DNA of 64,000 nt from Tricholoma matsutake. Its lineage: Eukaryota; Basidiomycota; Agaricomycetes; Agaricales; Tricholomataceae. Below are positions 11,601 to 22,559 of the stretch, one piece after another. Each line of letters starts with the position of its first letter. The stretch's first letter is position 1. The notes beneath the pieces are model-generated. The model searched no databases. It saw only the letters and a program-made list of their open reading frames with translations, and was not told the origin of the DNA. Where the stretch lies: positions 2,294,001 through 2,358,000 of the forward strand of contig AP026539.1 in assembly GCA_026075535.2 (NCBI GenBank), read 5' to 3'. A program made the position numbers and the translations under genes.

Positions 11601-11922
11601 ACACCGCATTGATGGACGGTTGGCGCGTCAGCAGGTCTCCCGCTTCATCCGGCCGAAGATATATAAGTCTCTTGTCTCCACCAGTGATGTTAGAAAGTAG
11701 TGAAGCTAAATCGGGCTCCTCATTAATCTTCCTGTTAGCGCTGAATGTCTTCATGATCACCGCATCGAGGACCTTGTGATCGTCTTCAGTCCAAAGATCG
11801 CGCTCGCGTGATACTTGAGTCAGTGTTCGATTAGCATCTCGGACTATGGCCTCACGCGGCGTCTTTAGATCGCCCACAGCCAAGTGAGAGAAGCCTTCAG
11901 ATAAAGAACTCGTCGGGTCCAT
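8628..11922 (-). CDS. Large P-loop (NACHT/AAA-like) agaricomycete multigene-family protein
   Basis: The ATG is at 11920-11922 and the TGA at 8628-8630; about 1,000 codons in several exons. Exon-like blocks are 11922-11512, about 11395-11285 (CVIDTSVVVVHDGLFHGREPLDK), 11255-10680, 10670-10119 and 10065-8628. One clear intron (GTGAGT...GATAG, about 10118-10066) restores FGRPL-FWTLL; another (GTGTGT...CTTAG, about 11285-11255) joins the REPLDK and NPIFEALR blocks. The second block carries a Walker A-like SSGTGKSRM; a Walker B-like KLIIYFDEAH follows near 10440. This suggests nucleotide binding. The C-terminal 480 residues are helical, with no domain I can name. I recognise the pattern as a widespread agaric family without known function. 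The joins near 11510-11400 and 10670 are uncertain (possible stop or frameshift), so it could be slightly damaged. CpG content is higher than in the flanking repeats. Confidence 0.72.
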
Positions 11923-13430
11923 GGTGGCACTGAAGGAGGTTCACCGTCAGGTGATAAGCGCGTTTAATACCATCATGTGACTTGCCGTCGTGCGCGCGCC
12001 GCGACTCTCTCACGTAAGTTTACCGTGTGCTAATGGTGGTGGGCAATCTCTGCCAATTTTGAACTCCGACGTCAAAGTTCTCACCTACAAAACTAGTGCG
12101 TTTTGTGGCAAGAATTGGCACAGCAGGAACCACACACTTTTGCGACCGGTTTTGGTGGGGAAAAGTGTACACAAACATATTCTACATGTATTGTTCTGGG
12201 CAGAATTTTCAGGCTTTGTATAGGGTTTCTGCTCGTTCACTCAGCTGTTATGACTATTTGTGGACCGAGATTTGGCAATTTGCTCAGTACAATACAAATA
12301 CAATTTAGATTAGATGCGTACCAGCTACCGAACTCAAGGAAATATATTGATTGAGACGCAGAGTCAGCAAACTCTGAAATGGCACGGCAATTGCATATTA
12401 CATAAGCTAATTAACACACGACGCGTGAAGAAAAACGGTTAGATTGCCGAGTACAAAAAGGAAAGTCGCGAGAGGTGTCATAGGCAGATACTAGCAGAAG
12501 TAGTAGAGGAGGTGGAAGTCCTGCATCACTGGCACAAGTACCAGAGGGGTTGTCAAACTCATGAATTTAGCACACTATTGATTATATAATTCACGCATCG
12601 CGACGCGCAAACCTTCTTCACTGGACTCGTAAAACACTTCCTTGTAGGCCTTATGGCATATGGAAAGAAGATACGTGATTTATTTCGATGGAAACCCAAA
12701 AAGAAACAATCGGCCCTCTCCTATATATTGTACAGTATGTATTTCAACATAATCGGGTACATAACATTCGTATAATTGTTGTCCACACTGAAAGCGAGCT
12801 GTGCAGACGGGAGCAAGGACGATAGGCACGCATACTTCAAGATGCGTCGAGATTTGCCATCAAAATCGCCAAAAGCCGCTTACATAATGTTACATTTTGT
12901 TTACAGGGATTGCCCACCACCAGTGCTAAGTACTAGTAGGACAGATCACATGACTTCATTGCAAACTTTGTTGAAGTCCCTGGTGGGTTTGTACGAGGGT
13001 GTATAGGTTGTGAAACCATGGGAGGTATTTAGAGTAATACATGTTGTTTGAATACTAAGGACCTGGTTTTCATCGTGTTCTTCGTCATCCCGTCATCATT
13101 GCATTGATCGCAGGGGCTCGCAGCGGTGGTGTGGGGTACCGGGGTTGAGCACGGGGTGTCCTAGGGTGGGTCCATCATTATAACATATTCATAACCTAAA
13201 ATATAGTTGGTTCAAGGGGGTGTCGGGACGGTAGGCGTCATCTGAGTGTTGGTTTGATAGTAAAGCTCTGAAAGGACTTGGTAAAGCACTCATAACATTG
13301 AATTGTGTCGATTAGTACCTGGATGTAAGCGAGCGAGCGATCTTAGTATTACACTCAAGATCATGTGGAGTACATTCTAAATACAAGTATACTAGTCCCC
13401 TTGCGAAATACTATCATAGGGCTAATTCAC
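11923..13430. other. Intergenic; promoter side of the P-loop gene, no gene recognised
   Basis: This lies between the start codon of the minus-strand P-loop gene and the Prp6 remnant. Several frames of 60-80 codons occur on the plus strand (for example 12776-13006), but none shows a domain, a consistent intron structure or a biased composition. The stretch keeps CpG dinucleotides, unlike the transposon areas. Confidence 0.5.
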
Positions 13431-13435
13431 CTGCG

Positions 13436-13984
13436 AAATAGGCTGTTGGTTGGGGATCGGAGTAAGAATGAGGATGAGAGTTCGTTGGATCCGAGGCAGC
13501 AGCAGGCGGGTGGTTTGTTGCTGCGCTGAATCTTTTTTTTACTTTATGTTGTAGACTGGGAGGTTTGAGACGCCTGCAGATTCTAGGACGCTTACGGACT
13601 TTGTAGAGATCGGACAGGTTCGTGACAAGATTTCTCTCAAACTGGACCAAGTCCGTTTCTTTTCCTTCTTTCACACTTACTAACATTAGATCTCAGGGTC
13701 CACAAGCGACACATCGACGTCCGTCGACCCCAAAGGGTATCTTACCTCTCTCAACAGCGTTGTTTTGAAATGCGACGCCGAGATCGGGGATATCAAGCGT
13801 CCGAGGATGTTGTTTGACTCTTTGGTCGAGTCGAACTCGAAACATGCACCTGGGTGGATCGCGGCTGCATGTTTGGAGGAACATGCGGGTAGGATGGTCG
13901 CTGCGAGGAAGATTATAAAGCCGGGGTGCGAGCAGTGCCCAAAGGGCGAAGATGTATGGTTGGAGGCTCCATATCTATAATCAC
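13436..13984 (+). pseudogene. prp6: Prp6/PRPF6 remnant, part 1 (plus orientation)
   Basis: In forward orientation the sequence reads LVGDRSKNEDESSLDPRQQQ (about 13450-13510), then an intron ending TTGTAG, then RFETPADSRTLTDFVEIGQV, then an intron with an ACTAAC branch point (about 13661-13691). After that comes SVDPKGYLTSLNS and the first HAT repeats (DIKRPRMLFDSLVESNSKHA, GWIAAACLEEHAGRMVAARK, CPKGEDVWLEA). This matches the order of Prp6, the U4/U6.U5 tri-snRNP splicing factor. The N-terminal quarter is absent. The match breaks off after VWLEA at about 13970, where the next segment continues on the other strand. Confidence 0.85.
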
Positions 13985-15115
13985 ATTCAACTTTGCAATC
14001 CACTGACAAAAGTAAACACTGACCCTCTCCGTATCTGCAACCGTCCTCGCACGGATAAGCAATTCTCTCGCAACACTCAGCTCCCCATTCTCCGCTTCCA
14101 ACTTGACCGCCGCAAGCCAAATCTGCTCGCTCTCAGGATTAGCCACAAACGCAAGCTCAAGCACCTCTCGTGCCGCTGGTACATCCCCCGCTAACCACTT
14201 TTCCTTGGCTGCCATAAGCCACAGCACCTCCGCCTGCGGGCAATGATGAACAGCCCGACTCAAAATAGCATCAAGACTCTCCCTACGCTCATCAGCCATC
14301 CACCAACAAACTAAACACAAAAACCCACCTGGTCCCATGAGCCTTTTCCAACTCGGCTGCTTTCCATCACAAATTCTTCTTTCAGGAAACACCTTGAGCG
14401 CATACGCCAACACCGCCCTCGCCGTCCCCACCTTTCCTCTCTGCTCCGCACTCTCCACATCACCAACCCACGTATCCAGTCTATCCTCTTCCTCCACCTC
14501 CTTCCCCACAGTCGCCTTTACGATCGCCTCACACCTCCTCGGACTTCCTTCCCCTTCACACCTGTCCGCCTCTTTCAACCACTGCTCCCTCGTCAACAAC
14601 ACCTGATGCTTCCTCAACTCTCTCACTCCGGCTTCAATCGTCTTGTCAACCACGTCCAGCTTTTCCCCACTCGACGCCATTTCTTGCTCGAGAAGCCGCC
14701 CCGCCGCAATCTAGATCTCATGCGACGTAGGTACCGCCTTGCGAGCCTTGTTCAGCACCGCTTTTGCACGCTCTGGCGTCTCTAGACGCGCGAGGGCAAG
14801 CCACAGCTCGACAGTTAGAGGTATCACTTCCACAGCTCGCGAGAGCAAGATCCGCGCATCCGTCGCTGACGACTCGAGGTTCACAGTTTCTTTCCATAGC
14901 CTAACAGAATTTGTTCGAGAGCTAGTGTATATGTTAGCGTAGCGGAGAAGAAGCGTAGATATATATAACTTTTCGCAAGACACGTTTCTTGGCTTTAACA
15001 TCGGCTTCGAGGTCGGCCGCTGCCATCCATATCTCGACACTTTGCCCAACATGCTGAACAGCATTAGCCAGTATCACTTTCGCATCATCATTACTCTACA
15101 TCCAGCTTCAGCCCT
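13985..15115 (-). pseudogene. prp6: Prp6/PRPF6 remnant, part 2 (inverted middle section)
   Basis: Read on the minus strand, this segment supplies exactly the middle of Prp6. It starts with [20 protein letters not shown], then [19 protein letters not shown] and an intron of about 51 nt (GTTATA...CACTAG). Next come [12 protein letters not shown], the repeat [39 protein letters not shown], the REQWLKEADRCE and EEEDRLDTWVGDVE region, and AKEKWLAGDVPAAREVLELA to NPESEQIWLAAVKLE. The HAT repeats are clear. At least one small deletion near 14895 shifts the frame, and stops occur (near 14712). Orientation is opposite to both flanking parts. Confidence 0.87.
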
Positions 15116-15159
15116 CGCTCAAAGAGGAAAAAAAAAGGAAAAACACCGACATGCAACGG

Positions 15160-15895
15160 GGCATGAAATCTGCTGTATTTGAATGACAACAAGGACAATT
15201 GGATACGGCATTGGAGACATTATCGATTGCGCTGAAAAAGTTATCCGAATTTTGCGAAATTGCACATGATACAAGGACAGATCTACGAAACACAGCAAAA
15301 GCACAATGAAGCTCGTGCGTCGTACAAAGCGGGAAGGAATGTATGTCCAAAGGAAACGACGTCGTGGATATTAGCGAGTCGACTTGAAGAGGCGGATGGA
15401 AAGAGTATCATAGCGCGATCACTGCTTGAAAAGGGGCGAATGCGAAATCCAGGGTCTGATGTGTTGTGGGCAGAAGCGGTTGGAGTTGAAGAATGATCTG
15501 GCGGTGGATGCCAAGCGAAATTGATGCTTGCGCGTGGACTGCAAGAATGTCCAGCGTCTTGATTGTTATGGACGATGTCGATATGGGCTGAACCTCGACC
15601 GATGAGAAAAGCAAGGAGTGTGGATGCGTTGAAGAAGAGCGCGGATAATCCGATGATTATTTGTACGGTAGCAAGGTTGTTTTGGGATTGAAAAGGCTCG
15701 ACAGTGGTTTGAAAGGGCGGTTGCGACGAATGAAGATTTAGGGGACAGCTGGGGGTGGTGGATGAGGTTTGGAAGAGAATATGGAAGTGAAGAACGGCGA
15801 TGTGTTGCAGCGGAACCGCATCATTCGACGGTGTGGCAGAGAATCGCGAAAGAGAATGTGGGGCTAAGTGTCGGAACTGTGCTAGACATGTATTA
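15160..15895 (+). pseudogene. prp6: Prp6/PRPF6 remnant, part 3 (plus orientation, C-terminus)
   Basis: Forward strand again: MKSAVFE-stop-QQGQLDTALETLSIAL from about 15167, then HMIQGQIYETQQKHNEARAS, ARSLLEKGRMRNPGSDVLW, LMLARGLQECPAS, RKARSVDALKKSADNP, and a diverged WFERAVATNEDLGDSW ... VWQRIAKENVGLS end near 15890. These are the last HAT/TPR-like repeats of Prp6. Several stops and frame changes show that it is not translated as one protein. The sequence follows directly on the protein sequence lost at 13985, so it is one gene with an inverted centre. Confidence 0.85.
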
Positions 15896-16129
15896 GGATA
15901 GGTCTGCGCGTAGGAAAACAAGACTTGTTCCTTCCTTGTCGAAATAACCACTTTTCTTTTTCGGAAAGTTGAATGATAAGGCCAAATATTGTAAAAGCTG
16001 CGTGATTTTTTCACCCAGTCATAAGGAGCAAAATTTCGGTGCAGCTTCAAAGGTTTAGGGACGCGTTGCAAGTGGAACGACACTTGGTTACCAAGAGGCT
16101 CATTGCGGTCAGATTCTGTATTTCCGTTC

Positions 16130-16650
16130 TTCTTGGACCGTGGTTTTACCTCTGCCGCTGAAGGACCAACGATGGCGACACATTCACCTTCCGCAACCTG
16201 GAGGTTAACGTCCTTGAGAAAAGATGCAGTGGTGCATTCAAACAGTAAAAGAGAACTCACTGAATACCATGAGCTGCGAACCAATCAACACCGTGAATAC
16301 GACAAGGATCAGCACTTCCACCATCTGGAGGTACTTAGGTGTACGTTCCTCACGCAAATGTGCACCAACGTAAACAGCAATGCCTTGGCGGCGTAGATGA
16401 GTCCGCTGGTAACACCGAACATGCACCCCTCCACGCGCTACGCATGCCCGTAGAACGTGCATCACCAGATCGAACTGGCTCTCAAAGATGCCTTCATAAG
16501 CAATCGCGAAAATTCACATTTGCCTGCAGAACCATCAAAACAAACAAAACAAAAAGGAAAGAAAACTCACGTCATAATACCCTTTCGCAACGTCCTCCCT
16601 CGCCCTCTTATTCCTCAACTCACATTTCGCCACCTAACACTGCCTGCAGC
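16130..16650 (-). pseudogene. ABC transporter fragment (full-size MDR/Ste6-like)
   Basis: Minus-strand pieces read AKCELRNKRAREDVAKGYYD (about 16625-16570, before a GTGAGT), then IAYEGIFESQFDLVM. A transmembrane segment follows in two frames (GVTSGLIYAAKALLF; then YLQMVEVLILVVFTVLIGSQ), and then LKDVNLQVAEGECVAIVGPS, the start of a nucleotide-binding domain. The Walker A continues AAEVKPRSKK instead of SGSGKST, so the P-loop is lost, and the match ends there. This is the junction between the second membrane domain and the second ATPase domain of a full-size exporter. It is a fragment only. Confidence 0.72.
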
Positions 16651-17149
16651 GCCATAACACTGGAGCCACCGCCATGTCGACCAACGTCAGCTGTCAATCC
16701 CTCACCATCGCCCTCACCAGCCCCACGCCATGACCACACAAATAATGACCACCACCAAATTCCATCCATCGTACCCATCCTTCACCAGTGTCTGGACTCT
16801 GCACCAGCATCACACCCGCATATTAACCTTATCGAACCATTTCTTATCTTGAGCCAGGACATTTACTACCCCCTGCCGCTGGCGCAGCACCCTGGCGGTT
16901 CCCATTAGGAAATACTTGAGATGTGTAAGTATCCCATCGAGGGCGGCGATGCCCAGTATACGACCCCGCCAAGTTGATTGTCTGTGTGCGATGGTGGATA
17001 CTTCGAAATGGAGGCGCAACAGGAGAAGCGAGATATCTGAGCACCATAGCTCCTGACGTGAGAAGAGAACTCAGAACAGTAATTAGTATACCATGGACAG
17101 ATATTGAACAGCAGACGCACGCGTCCGGTCAGCATGATAAATAGAATTA

Positions 17150-17385
17150 TAGCAGCAGCCCTGACAGACCCAAAAATATCTCCGGTGCCATGGTACCGTC
17201 TAACAAAACCCATTGGCCACAAATATCAGCTCAGATGGGAAACGATAACAGGTCGCTGGAGAAGGTGTATCGGAGGGAAGATGAGGCTGGTACGGCTGGT
17301 ACACGAGGTACCATGAGAGGATATTAGCAGGTTTGATGTCACGGTGGGCAACCCCGCTAGCGTGAAGAAAGCTGAGAGGGACAAG
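17150..17385 (-). pseudogene. Ser/Thr protein kinase catalytic-loop fragment
   Basis: The minus strand reads LSFLHASGVAHRDIKPANIL at about 17375-17316, the catalytic loop of a protein kinase (HRD-like HRDIKPAN). Further on, ELIFVANGFC and GTMAPEIFLGLSGL (about 17195-17160) fit the activation segment ending in the APE motif. No complete N-lobe, DFG or C-lobe is visible, and the pieces are in different frames. It is the remnant of a retained or captured kinase gene. Confidence 0.65.
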
Positions 17386-17565
17386 CTACGGGGGTTTAGT
17401 TCATGTAATGAACAGACCATATGAAACTTGTATACTTTTCATCTTCAAAGTAAAGAGACGTTAGGGACTCATAAATACGTCGTGAGCCACCGTAAGTTCC
17501 GGCTCGGAATTGTTATATCCCGTCGAACGCGCGTTCTCTACCTTGGATCCCACCGCCATCTAGCA

Positions 17566-20382
17566 ATGCCGTTTTTTCCGCATGCGCTGAATATCACGGT
17601 GAACGATGGCATCTTCCTCGATGTTGGAGGAAATGTCTATAACCAAGCTCCAGAGATGCAGAAACGTGCGGAATCCTCTATCCTGAGCAGATCTCGGTCC
17701 TGCGGCACTAACACTTACATCTAGCTCCCGATAAGCCATCTGAAGAACTCATCAAGTGGATATCTACAATCAGTTTCAATGAAGAGCATAATCAAGCCCT
17801 TGATCAGTGTACGCATGGCACAGGAACATGGATCTTGCACTCTCCGGAGTTCAATCAGTGGATGACGAATGGAATTAGAATTCTTTGGTGCCCTGGAAAA
17901 TGTGAGTTGTCCTTGATGGATGCCTGAAGGCTCAATTTACTCATTTCCACCACAGCTGGTGTTGGGAAGACTATGCTTGTGTAAGAATTGATGCTGTTTC
18001 CAGATCTTCGAATCTATGTCTTATCCATTGTATAACAGATCAACCATAATTCAACATCTTGAAGAGACCTTCGGTGACAAGCAGGACACCATTGTTCTGT
18101 TCATTTACTGCAATTACAAGAAGCAGTATAGTGTTCAGGAGCTGATGGCAGCTCTGCTAAGGCAGTTGGCTCTACACAACTTGACATATGATTCTCAAGC
18201 ACTGCTGAACAGACTCAAAAACAAACAGCGTCATCCTTCACTTGGGCAACTTAGGACCCTGCTTCAGAATGAAGTAGATGCCTATTCTCGTGTTTTCATG
18301 GTTATCGATGCTCTGGATGAGTGTTCTGATGTTGTACAAAAAGACTTCATGGAACGATCCAATTGTTAACATCTGTGAAGCTTTTGGTCACATCAAGGCT
18401 CATTGACTCAATTGGATATGACATTCATGATGGATATAGGTTGGATATCATTGCAGAGGACAGTGATATCAAGGCCTATCTAGAGGATCAACTTACTAGC
18501 TCTCATGCTGGGATGCTGAGAAGACTAATAAAGGAGTCTTCGATCACTTGAGAGAATGTAATACAGAAAATTACAATGAAAGCAAAGGGAATGTATGCAT
18601 AAATAACATGGTTACTTTGTGTTATTGTTTTTGACAAGCTCCTATAGGTTTCTTTTGGCAAGATTGCATATGGACAATCTTACCAAAATGTCAATGCTCA
18701 AGTCCTTGCGGAAGGCTTTAGAGAATTTGCCTAATGGTTTTGAGGCCACCTATGACATAACCATGGCAAGAATAGATGAACAATCTCCAGAGCACAGAAA
18801 ACTTGCCTATCAAGTTTTATCATGGATATCCTATGCTTTTCAACCACTATTGCTTATTGAGCTGCAGTATGCCATAGCAGTACAGCAAGACATGACTGAC
18901 TTGGATCAAGAGGAGATAAATGATGGACAGTTTCTTCTATCTCTCTGTGGAGGTTTGGTTATCATCAATCATGAATCTGAACAAGTTGCACTAGTTCGTG
19001 AGTATGCAATTTATATATAGATGTATTTGGTTTAATGAAATATCCAAACAGATTATACAACACAGGAATATCTTTCAAGTGTTCAGGATACCAGTCCACC
19101 ATTTTTGTCACCTGCTGATTTAACAATCAGCTGTCTGACTTACCTGTCTTTCACTTGGCCTATTGATGATGTGCATGGTCTTGCAAAAAGAGATCCTTTT
19201 CTGGGATATGCTGCTCAAGGCTGGGGGAGGCATCTGTATCATCTCAATCATGGTGATATTGTGCTACAAGCTTATAAGCTATTGTGTGATGACAGCAAGC
19301 TCACTCTGCTGGGAAACATTTTACTACCATGTGAAAATCAGAAGCAAACAGTGTCAGCATTGCATTTATGTGCATATTTTGGATTAGAGCAAGTGGCCAA
19401 ATATGTTCTTGACTGCAAACTACTTGGAAACTTGCAGGAATGCAATAATGAAACATCAATGCATTATGTTTCAGAGTGTGGGCACAAAGATGTATTGTTG
19501 TATGGCACAGAAATGGTGGAAATTGATGGAAGAGATCAATTTGAAAGAACTCCATTGTCATATGCTGCTGAGAATGGCCATTATGAAGTAGTCAAGCTGT
19601 TGCTTGAGACCGGCAAAGTAGATGTGGAGGCAAAGACCACAGATAGTGGAACTGCTCTTATGGTTGCTGCTTATAATGGCTATTATGAAGTAGTCAAGCT
19701 GTTGCTTGAGACTGGCAAAGTGGATTTGGAGGCAAAGAACACAGATGGTTGGACTTCTCTTATTCTTGCTACTTGTAATGGCCATCATGAAGTAGTCAAG
19801 CTGTTGCTTGAGACTGACAAAGTGGATGTGGAGGCAAAGGAAACATATGGTGGAACTGCTCTTATGGTTGCTGCTTATAATGGCCATCATGAAGTAGTCA
19901 AACTGTTGCTTGAGACTAGGAAAGTGGATGTGGAGGCAGAGGCCACAGCTGGTTGGACTGCTCTTATTGCTGCTGCTTATAATGGCCATCATGAAGTAGT
20001 CAAGCTGTTGCTTGAGACTGGCAAAGTGGATGTGGAGGCAAAGGCCACAGATGGTTGGACTGCTCTTATGGTTGCTGCTTATGATGGCCATCATGAAGTA
20101 GTCAAGCTGTTGCTTGAGACTGGCAAAGTGGATGTGGAGGCAAAGAGCACACATGGTGGAACTGCTCTTATTTATGCTGCTTATAATGGCCATCATGAAG
20201 TAGTCAAGCTGTTGCTTGAGACTGGCAAAGTGGATGTGGAGGCAAAGAATACACATGGTGGAACTGCTCTTATTTATGCTGCTGATAATGGCCATCATGA
20301 AGTAGTCAAGCTGTTGACTGAGACTGGCAAAGAGTCACACCTCTGCCTCGTTAATTCTACTAGATGGCACCATGCTTTGTGA
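17566..20382 (+). CDS. NACHT-ankyrin NLR-like protein (probably lightly damaged)
   Basis: The ATG at 17566 opens MPFFPHALNITVNDGIFLDV, the N-terminal motif common to agaric NACHT proteins. Introns can be placed at about 17667-17724, 17899-17954, 17980-18038 and 18596-18649, and another before 19052. Spliced, the P-loop reads CPGKAGVGKTMLVSTIIQHL, with Walker B VFMVIDALDECSD near 18300, then LLVTSRLID and a winged-helix-like region (SLRKALENLPNGFEATYDI). From 19550 come ankyrin repeats of 34 residues: seven full and one cut short. Such proteins are STAND NTPases proposed to act in fungal self/non-self or defence signalling. Two lesions are visible: a frame slip near 18358 (ERSNC-stop against QLLTSVKLLV) and a TGA near 18550 in an otherwise conserved stretch. 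The gene may therefore be recently pseudogenised. Confidence 0.85.
19552..20340 (+). repeat. Tandem 102-bp ankyrin repeat units
   Basis: Consecutive 102-bp units each encode T-A-L-x-x-A-A-Y-N-G-H-H-E-V-V-K-L-L-L-E followed by TGKVDVEAK and a variable six-residue end. There are seven full copies and a last truncated one. The DNA is nearly identical between copies, including synonymous sites (for example GTAGTCAAGCTGTTGCTTGA recurs). Variation concentrates at the codons after EAK and at the position after TAL. High DNA identity indicates recent unit gain or gene conversion. Confidence 0.93.
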
Positions 20383-21168
20383 TTTTCAGGCTATTGTGTT
20401 TTAGTCCTATACATTATTCCAAGCTCATTGGTAGGTTTTACACAAGGTCTACAACTGTACATATTATCTTACTTGCATCAAAAGAAAATAAATGCAGACA
20501 CTAAAAAAAAAGTCAATGAAGTGAGGACTTGTTCATGCCAGGCATAGCAATGGCCCAACCCAACAAGTTCAGCCTATGGCCGTGAAACAAAAATTGGGAC
20601 TAACTAACCAGGACCCCATCTGGGATTATCGGGCTGGTGCCCCCTTGTCATCTCAGTCATTGTTTACCCAACTGACAGTGCATATCCCTGTTTGCTGCAC
20701 TTCTTAGATTCTCACAGCTTCTTTGAACAATTGTTTCATCCCTTTATTTAACAAAACCTTTTTTCTCCGATTCATGAAAAAACAATAAGTGAAGAAGACA
20801 TGCTGGTGAGGGCTAAAAAAAAAAATCGATACGACTTGTAACCTACATCCTAGCAAATGGTGGTATTACAGATGAACTGAATTGGAGAATGGTTTCTGAA
20901 ATCCCTTTCCTGACACCCACCCACAAAATTGGACAACTTTTTTTTTTCATGATCATGATTTTGGAACCACTGTGTAGTGAGAGTCCTAGGATCAATCCAA
21001 TGATCAGTAACGAAATGACTAAATTTGGCCAGTTGAGGGTTGATGATGATGACTTACTGCCATATGTGCAGGTTGACGAGGAGGCTATACATCCATTGAT
21101 TTCAGCTAATCATAACTTAAAAAAAAAAAAAGCTAGCAAAACTATCTCTTACAAGTGGGTGAAACTTT
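20383..21168. other. Intergenic; no gene recognised
   Basis: A/T-rich sequence with poly(A/T) runs. A plus-strand frame of 95 codons at 20889-21176 has no recognisable features and ends in lysine runs derived from poly(A). No repeats shared with other parts of the window were noticed. Confidence 0.5.
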
Positions 21169-21822
21169 TTATTTAAAAAAAAAAAAACTCTCAATTAGTG
21201 AGGTTGAAAAAAACACACACCACACACAGAGTGGGTTATTACGTATGGGACTGGACTGGAGAGTTGGACTCGAATGATGTGCTTTGTATGCTGGAGGTGC
21301 CATGACCCAATTGATGTGATGAGCATGACTCGGAGGTGGCAGTGGGTACATGGTGTTGTATTGCTGTTGTAGGTTATGGTCATAGCCATATAGAGCATGA
21401 GAGCTGCTGCCGCTCTGTCCTGCAGGGTTGTGCCAGTGCCAGTAGGGTGGTGGCCTGTGAGTGTAACCGTCGCTCCAATCCTGAGTCTGTGTTTGGGTTT
21501 GTGGTTGTGGTTGTGGTTGTGGTTGTGTTTGAGCACGTCGGAGGAGAGCCAGGGCTAAACCCAATAAAAGGAGGGCGAGTACAACTTTAAAAAAAAAAGT
21601 GAGGATGGGTGGTTAGAGCATGCAAGTAAGATGGGATGATTGAATCAACATACCAACAATGATACTAGTGATGATTCGACTACTGAGATCTGGCTCATTC
21701 TCCTGATCTACATCATATACAACCATCATTTGTGCATTGGATAGGGATACTGTGAATGCTAAAAGAACAGTCAAGGTTGTGCTTAGGCTTAGGGAGGGAT
21801 AGGGAGATGATGACACAGCCAT
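21169..21822 (-). CDS. Small single-pass membrane protein with two PPxY motifs
   Basis: The ATG at 21820-21822 is followed by a signal peptide (LSTTLTVLLAFTVSLSNAQ). A short lumenal piece comes next (VYDVDQENEPDLSSRIITSI), then an intron (GTATGT ... TTTAAAG, about 21655-21585), then a transmembrane helix (VVLALLLLGLALALL) with a basic stop-transfer RR. The cytosolic tail has Gln/Pro/Thr repeats and the motifs PPPY and PPAY. PPxY motifs bind WW domains of Nedd4/Rsp5-type ubiquitin ligases, so an adaptor role like that of yeast Rcr1/Rcr2 is possible; that is inference. The frame is intact across the splice. The last 20 residues, ending in a poly-Phe run, may belong to a further intron. Confidence 0.68.
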
Positions 21823-22559
21823 TGGTCATTAGACTGCGCTTCCATGGGGTGTTTTTTCTTTTTCCTGTATATACTGGATGTAGAAAGACTTTTCACTCTG
21901 TTCTTGATGACGTCATGCCCTCGGCAAAGGCGTTGCAACTTGGGGTAAACTTCTGGGTTATGGGCAGATCCAAGAAGATAAAAATAACAATGGAAAGCTG
22001 AAGGTGAAAGTGAACAAAAGTGGGATATCCAAAGATTTTGGTCGTTAGGTGTATGCCTTTTAAGAAGTATTTCGTGAACAAGGCTCCGATGGTCCACAGA
22101 GCCCAAGAGGTGAATTTCAGAAAGAAAAATAAAAAGGGAGAAGGAGGACTGAGTACTAGTAGGGAATGGACCCACAGTGGCAATAGATCCGAGTTTGCAA
22201 AGTGGTTTATTGTAAGCTTGAAGATATGTGTGTATCCATGATGCTTAAATTTGTACATGTGGTGACCTGACTCTACTTAGTAAGTATATGTTGCTGCTCC
22301 CATTGCCATTCTAGACTTACATCACCATACTGCGCTGCATAAGTCTTCAACATAAATGACAGCAGCAACAAACAACACGCAATTGGGAATTTAGTTTATG
22401 TACAGGTACAAGGAGAATAGATAGGGATAAGTACTTATAGATAGGTATGGATATGCGCGACCACCATCACAACAAAAGACGTTGTAGCAATATAACAGCA
22501 GGGAGAGAGAGAGAATGGTGTGAAAGCCATTTTCAGAGTTTCTCACGTATGAAATCATG

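Noticed and set aside
12776..13006. Small plus-strand ORF of 76 codons
   Set aside because: No domain, no consistent composition and no splice context; similar chance frames occur throughout the intergenic stretch.
19558..20298. Minus-strand open frame of 246 codons across the ankyrin repeats
   Set aside because: It is the antisense of the repeat units and stays open only because the 102-bp units are nearly identical; the plus strand encodes a clear ankyrin domain.
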